The notes under the pieces were generated by a model. That model made no database searches. It saw nothing but the letters and a program-made list of their open reading frames with translations, and was not told the DNA's origin. This document shows, piece after piece, positions 60,145-64,000 of a DNA stretch of 64,000 nt. Position 1 is the first letter of the stretch. The number at the start of each line of letters is the position of its first letter. Where the stretch lies: assembly GCF_001422375.1 (NCBI RefSeq), contig NZ_LMMU01000007.1, forward strand, positions 536,184 through 600,183. The letters are read 5' to 3'. The stretch is from Methylobacterium sp. Leaf99. Its GTDB lineage: Bacteria; Pseudomonadota; Alphaproteobacteria; Rhizobiales; Beijerinckiaceae. Both the position numbers and the translations under genes were made by a program.

Positions 60145-60618
60145 CGGTGTGGATCTCCAGGTGCGGCAGTCGACGTCCGCTCGTGACCGGTGGCCACACC
60201 GCAGAACTCGAGCCGCTAGAACAAGTCTAAAACGGATCCGGTCAGACCTGGAGGAAAGCGTATGCGGCCAATAGAAGCCAGGCCCCTGCGGATAAGATTC
60301 GATCGATCGGCTCCATGAGGATCTGTAGGCGCTGGCGGCGGGATTCGGCGCGAAGGCCTCGGTGGGGGTCACGTGCGGTGGTAAGGCGCATCGTCAACGC
60401 AGTTCGGCTTCACAGATAGCAACGGTGAACCCCGGAACGTGGCTCACCGCCCAGGGCGGTCCTCGGCACGTCACGCCTTTCTACCAGCGGGTGCTGGCGG
60501 ACAACACGATTGCCGGCTCGGATGACCGCCCTGATGCTCGTTCATCAGGCCTTTTGAAGCGATATCATCAAGTAACCGTTGACTGCTCCAGGACCACCTT
60601 GATCGGGGGACATCCAAG
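60145..60618. other. intergenic stretch
   Basis: About 470 bases between the cytochrome c gene and the next small gene. It must contain divergent promoters. A gtaacc at 60571 lacks a CGAA at the right distance. No gene or repeat seen. Confidence 0.4.
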
Positions 60619-60897
60619 ATGCCGGTTCGCTATTTACTGATTTTGATATTGGGATCGGTTGCGATGCCAGCCTTGGCCTTGCAACCGCAGGACACCCTGC
60701 GGGACTGGCGTGCCGCAACGGGCGCGGACCGGGACCGCCTGCTGCAGCAGCTGGAGAAATCCAGCGATGGAGGTGCTCCACGCAAGGATGTGCTGTCCTG
60801 CCTCGATGATGCTGCGAGCATGAATGCGCATGCCGACCTTACGATCAGCGAAGTGTTCATGGCCTGCACGAAGCGGACACCGGAAGACTCAATCTGA
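60619..60897 (+). CDS. small secreted protein of unknown function
   Basis: A 92-residue protein with a signal peptide (YLLILILGSVAMPALA) and a helical mature part: TLRDWRAATGADRDRLLQQL, KDVLSCLDDAASM and ISEVFMACTKRT. Two cysteines probably pair. Short exported proteins of this type (with a DW..A....R..L pattern) occur widely in methylobacteria. No function known. Confidence 0.65.
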   Translation: MPVRYLLILILGSVAMPALALQPQDTLRDWRAATGADRDRLLQQLEKSSDGGAPRKDVLSCLDDAASMNAHADLTISEVFMACTKRTPEDSI

Positions 60898-61023
60898 GCG
60901 ACGTCGCTCCTGACCTCTCTCATGAAGCAGAGAAGCGTTCCACGACAAAAGGAACGGCTGTCACGGCCGAGCGAACCGAATGCCGCCCACGAGGGCGAGC
61001 TGACGTGATCGAGGTTTGAAACG

Positions 61024-61419
61024 ATGCTCTCGCAAGCGGCTATCCTCGTGACGGCCCTCCTGTTCGGCGGGATGGTCCTGTACTCGTTCGGCTTTGCATC
61101 GTTCCTGTTCAGCGCGCTGCCCGCCGACGCGGCAGGCCCCCTCCTGCGCCGCGCCTTCCCGCATTTCTACGTCTTCGTCATAGCGTGCGCCCTCGGCGGC
61201 GCGGCGTTGACGGCCTCCCTCGATATGGCATCGGCGCTCATCCTGGGACTGATTGCTGTGACGGCACTCCTGGCGCGCCAGATCCTCATGCCGGCCATCA
61301 ATGGGGCGACCGACATGGGCAATCGCGCTCGCTTTGGCATCCTTCATACCGGGTCGGTCCTGGTGACCCTGGCGCACATCGTCGGGTCGTCCGTAGTGAT
61401 CCTGAGACTTTCCACCTAG
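61024..61419 (+). CDS. DUF4149-type small membrane protein
   Basis: A 131-residue inner-membrane protein with four helices: AAILVTALLFGGMVLYSFGF, PHFYVFVIACALGGAALTA, ALILGLIAVTALLARQILM and FGILHTGSVLVTLAHIVGSS. The arrangement (FG.M..yS......F, NxxxD...N....F..LH..SV) is that of DUF4149/TMEM205-like proteins. Function unknown. It is followed 168 bases later by an NAD(P)-binding protein on the same strand. Confidence 0.82.
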   Translation: MLSQAAILVTALLFGGMVLYSFGFASFLFSALPADAAGPLLRRAFPHFYVFVIACALGGAALTASLDMASALILGLIAVTALLARQILMPAINGATDMGNRARFGILHTGSVLVTLAHIVGSSVVILRLST

Positions 61420-61587
61420 CCGCGTTCGGTCAGAGGGACTTCAGCAATGCCCGGGGGCATGCCAACGAAATCTTGGGCTTCCAGGGCAGCTCGGTCGTCG
61501 AATTGTATAGCGGCCGGTCAAGGGACGGCATGGCGCGTTCGCGGTCGATTGGGTCTTGTCGCGCATCCCGCCATCCAGGAAACGACT

Positions 61588-62223
61588 ATGGCCCACGTCC
61601 TCGTCATCGGCGCCAGCAAGGGTATCGGCCTGGAGACCGTGAAGGCGTCGCTCGCGGCCGGGCATCGCGTCCGGGCCTTCGCGCGTTCGGCCACAACCAT
61701 TGCACTGTCCGGTGCGAGTCTGGAGCGTTTCACGGGCAACGCGCTGAAGGCTGGAGATGTCGCCACCGCCCTCGACGGCGTTGATGTCGTCGTCCAGGCG
61801 CTCGGTGTGCCGGTCAGGGACCTGCTTGGCCCGGTGACACTGTTCTCGGACGCGACCAACATGCTCGTGCCGGCCATGGAGAAAGCCGACGTCCGACGCA
61901 TCCTCGCCGTCACCGGCTTCGGCACCGGCGACAGCCGCGACGCGATTGGACTGCTCCAGCGCGTGCCGTTCCGCCTCGTCTTGGGTCGCGCCTACGACGA
62001 CAAGGACGCCCAGGAGATGCGCATCCGCAGGAGCGGCCTGGATTGGACCTTCGTCCGCCCCGGCGTCCTCACGCCCGGATTGGCGACCGGTCGCTACAAG
62101 ATCCTCACAGAGCCACCGTCGTGGCGGAACGGCCTGATCTCGCGGGCCGACGTCGCCCACTTCATCGTCGGACAGGTCGACCGGCCGACCTCCGTGCGAA
62201 AGGCCGTTGTCCTGATCGGCTAA
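61588..62223 (+). CDS. NAD(P)-binding protein (NmrA/SDR-a5-like)
   Basis: A 211-residue atypical SDR: dinucleotide motif MAHVLVIGASKGIGLETV, then LERFTGNALKAGDVATALDG, VVVQALGVP and RRILAVTGFGTGDS, and the C-terminal SRADVAHFIVGQV. The Tyr-x-x-x-Lys catalytic pair of classical SDRs is absent; related proteins include NAD(P)H-flavin reductase-like and NmrA-like sensors. The ATG chosen starts the Rossmann motif directly. A role as oxidoreductase or redox sensor cannot be decided from sequence. Confidence 0.83.
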   Translation: MAHVLVIGASKGIGLETVKASLAAGHRVRAFARSATTIALSGASLERFTGNALKAGDVATALDGVDVVVQALGVPVRDLLGPVTLFSDATNMLVPAMEKADVRRILAVTGFGTGDSRDAIGLLQRVPFRLVLGRAYDDKDAQEMRIRRSGLDWTFVRPGVLTPGLATGRYKILTEPPSWRNGLISRADVAHFIVGQVDRPTSVRKAVVLIG

Positions 62224-62755
62224 TCGACCGCGGCCGGACTCAAACATTTCCAAATGCGTAACCTGTCGCGGATGCCGGTACGCACCATACGTTGCCCTCG
62301 GAGTCGCTCCGCTCCCGTCCGAGGCCCAGGTCGACCCGCATGGTCGCCCCCGTCTCCGTGATCCTGCCGGTCATCGCGTGGGCGTTCGTCGCAATCGCCG
62401 CCTACCGCCATCTCCCGAAGCACTGGGCCGCCGGGGTGGCCTTCCACCCCTCGGATCGGAATTCCAGTCCTTGATTTCTCTCCCGGACGTCCACGTGGGG
62501 CGAAGAGCATTCGGTCCGTTCCGCAGGAATCGACGAGAGGCAGAGGTTCGATGACCCGTATCCCGGCGGATGGGGGCCGTATTTCCCTGGCGCCAGGAAC
62601 GGCCGATAGTCAGGAACGGCGGATATCGGCCGGACGCATCCGGAAAGTCGCCTGCTTTACAACTCGCGCATTTGCGTCTCTGTTGAGCCTCGTACTCGCC
62701 GGACGACGGTCAACAGCAAACGGGGATGCCAACCCCGGACCATGGGGATGAGGCA
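62224..62755. other. intergenic stretch with one doubtful small frame
   Basis: A 44-codon frame at 62340-62474 starts MVAPVSVILPVIAWAFVAIA and could be a small membrane peptide, but it has no clear ribosome binding site. A gtaacc at 62258 has no CGAA at the SigF spacing. Otherwise no feature. Confidence 0.35.
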
Positions 62756-63649
62756 ATGCTGGGTCAGGGATTTTCCCACCGGGAGTGGGCCGGTCTGATC
62801 ACGGAGGGGATCGCTGAAGCGGCGAATGTCCGCGAGGACTATGCACGACGAAGGTCCGCCAATGAGGCACGGCAACGAACCCTGGCGCTCAGCCGCATCG
62901 TTCAGACGGACATCATCCCCCGGCTGATGCTGCTCGACCGCGGCGAGAGGCAAGTCCGGTCGGACATTCTGCCGAAGCTCGATACGGAAGCGGTCTCGGG
63001 CTTCACGGATTTGATCCTTGGGCACGACGTCACGGCCCTCATGAGCGCTTTCACCGCGCTCACCGCAAAAGGCTATTGCGTCGACGATCTGTTCCTCGAC
63101 CTATTGGCACCTTCGGCGGCCCTGCTGGGACGCATGTGGGATGACGATCTGTGCGACTTCATCGAGGTCACGGCTGGCCTCGCCCAACTCCAGTTCCTGT
63201 TGGCCACGTTCCGCACGGACGGAGGCATCGCGCCCTACGACAGTGAGCGTCGTATCCTCCTGATGGGAGCACCGGGCGAACTCCACACCTTCGGCCTGGC
63301 GATCGTCGAGCAATTCATGCGGAAGGCCGGCTGGCATGTGGCGAGCGGACTTGCCTCCAGCCCCGAGGAGATCGCGGATCTTGTCGGATTGGAGCCGTTC
63401 GGCGTGGTGGGTCTGACCCTGAGCCGGGAGGGCCACCTCGATCAACTCGCTGCCTCGATCCAGGCGGTACGACGGGCGTCGCTCAATCCTTCGATTGGCG
63501 TCATGGTCGGGGGGCCCGTCTTCCTCGAGCATCCCGAATACGTCGAACGGGTCGGCGCCGATGCCTCAGCGGTCGATGCCCCCACCGCGGTGCTCCTTGC
63601 GCAGAGACTTCTCTCGTCTGCGAAGTCCGAACGCCCGACAAAGCCATGA
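62756..63649 (+). CDS. B12-binding-domain (AerR/PpaA-like) regulator
   Basis: A 297-residue soluble protein; the ATG at 62756 has a gatgagg site, while an ATG ten codons earlier is possible. After an N-terminal ~85-residue segment comes a helical cap (SGFTDLILGHDVTALMSAFT, LFLDLLAPSAALLGRMWDDD, the W-containing pattern of B12-2 domains). A Rossmann-like B12-binding domain follows, with His177 in APGELHTFGLAIV and a C-terminal IGVMVGGPVFL. This is the arrangement of PpaA/AerR proteins, which modulate light- and oxygen-dependent gene expression through cobalamin. A BLUF photoreceptor gene follows 91 bases later. Cofactor use is inferred from the His. Confidence 0.82.
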   Translation: MLGQGFSHREWAGLITEGIAEAANVREDYARRRSANEARQRTLALSRIVQTDIIPRLMLLDRGERQVRSDILPKLDTEAVSGFTDLILGHDVTALMSAFTALTAKGYCVDDLFLDLLAPSAALLGRMWDDDLCDFIEVTAGLAQLQFLLATFRTDGGIAPYDSERRILLMGAPGELHTFGLAIVEQFMRKAGWHVASGLASSPEEIADLVGLEPFGVVGLTLSREGHLDQLAASIQAVRRASLNPSIGVMVGGPVFLEHPEYVERVGADASAVDAPTAVLLAQRLLSSAKSERPTKP

Positions 63650-63740
63650 TCAAAATCAGCAATCACACCTCTTTCCAGCTTTCGAACGAACCAATGTAGA
63701 TTTTTCTACCGATCCGACGGCCTGACAGGATCCAACGGCA

Positions 63741-64000
63741 ATGTCTCTCGTTCAGCTCATCTATGCCTCACGCCCATTCGGGTTTGATCAGGCGATCCTC
63801 AATGGCATTCTGTCACAATCGCGGCGATGCAACTCGCGCGATGGGATCACCGGCGCCCTCATTTGCAGGGCAGATGTCTATATGCAGTTGTTGGAGGGCT
63901 CGGCCGAAGCGCTGGACGCCACCTATGCACGAATCTTGAGGGATGACCGGCATCTGGAGATCAGGCGGTTGTCTTATCACACCGTAACGAACCGTTTGTT
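63741..64000 (+). CDS. BLUF-domain blue-light photoreceptor (cut by window end)
   Basis: At least 86 residues of a BLUF domain, open at the window end. Flavin-contact residues are present: Tyr8 in LIYASR, Asn31 in RRCNSRDGITGAL and Gln49 in VYMQLLEG, the Tyr/Gln pair needed for the photoreaction. The DDRHLEIRRLSYH segment is the usual end of the core. BLUF proteins bind FAD and respond to blue light; many consist of this domain alone (~140 residues), others carry an output domain, which cannot be seen here. It follows the B12-binding protein gene, so both may be one light-sensing unit. Confidence 0.9.
   Translation, partial: MSLVQLIYASRPFGFDQAILNGILSQSRRCNSRDGITGALICRADVYMQLLEGSAEALDATYARILRDDRHLEIRRLSYHTVTNRL

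Noticed and set aside
60571..60597. GTAACC at 60571 as another SigF promoter
   Set aside because: The element at the proper spacing is ccac; no match to CGAA or CGAT.
62258..62284. GTAACC near 62258 as another SigF promoter
   Set aside because: Sixteen bases later the sequence is acgc, not CGAA, and there is no convincing gene at the right distance.
1..64000. tRNA, rRNA or riboswitch
   Set aside because: No cloverleaf, rRNA core or known riboswitch consensus was recognised by eye in the intergenic regions.

Overview
The window is high-GC alphaproteobacterial DNA, most likely from Methylobacterium/Methylorubrum. The support is indirect: the gene families (BA14K, MxKDx repeat peptide, ScsB/NrsF/SigF cluster, many CsbD/YqjD stress proteins, short tyrosine recombinase, Fdh-like molybdoenzyme, BLUF plus B12-binding protein) and the GC-rich codon usage. 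No rRNA, tRNA, CRISPR array or complete insertion sequence was seen.

Layout. 0-7 kb is accessory: a large HNH-NACHT NTPase resembling bacterial NLR-like anti-phage proteins, a PD-(D/E)XK nuclease of the PGN_0703 type and a DUF2958 protein. 7-24 kb is a mixed region: VOC protein, RND efflux operon with a divergent TetR gene, MocR regulator, molybdopterin oxidoreductase, short integrase, AraC/SDR divergent pair, class III adenylate cyclase, DUF1993, sulfite oxidase and GST. 24-32 kb is a continuous minus-strand envelope oxidative-damage cluster: DUF1223, a DUF1109/NrsF-like protein, ScsB/DsbD-like electron conduit, methionine-rich peptide (MrpX-like), ECF sigma factor SigF, NrsF, MsrB, MsrA, cytochrome b and a YedY-type molybdoenzyme. 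32-40 kb runs on the plus strand: DUF3095 (cyclase-like) with a cyclic-nucleotide-binding patatin phospholipase, then an operon of glycosyltransferase, small protein, ferredoxin, ferredoxin reductase and cytochrome P450. 40-43.8 kb holds small secreted proteins and a second ECF sigma gene. 43.9-57 kb is a plus-strand stress/envelope region: PAS-LuxR regulator, CsbD/YqjD proteins, aquaporin, TAXI-type binding protein, YidB, coiled-coil, LysM and Gly/Tyr-rich proteins. 57-64 kb contains a DUF3829 pseudogene with two in-frame stops between two inverted copies of a tiny proline-rich gene, a SOUL protein, cytochrome c, small membrane proteins, and a B12-binding protein followed by a BLUF photoreceptor cut by the window end.

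Main observation. A motif GTAACC-N16-CGAA, recalled as the promoter type of SigF-class ECF factors, occurs upstream of mrpX, msrB and the DUF3095 gene. Variants lie upstream of the DUF1223 operon (N15) and the P450 operon (CGAT). This suggests one SigF regulon that joins a reactive-chlorine/methionine-sulfoxide defence (MrpX-YedYZ-Msr) to a cyclase-like/cNMP-phospholipase pair and a P450-glycosyltransferase operon. The last two links are not known to me from described SigF regulons and are the most novel part of the window.
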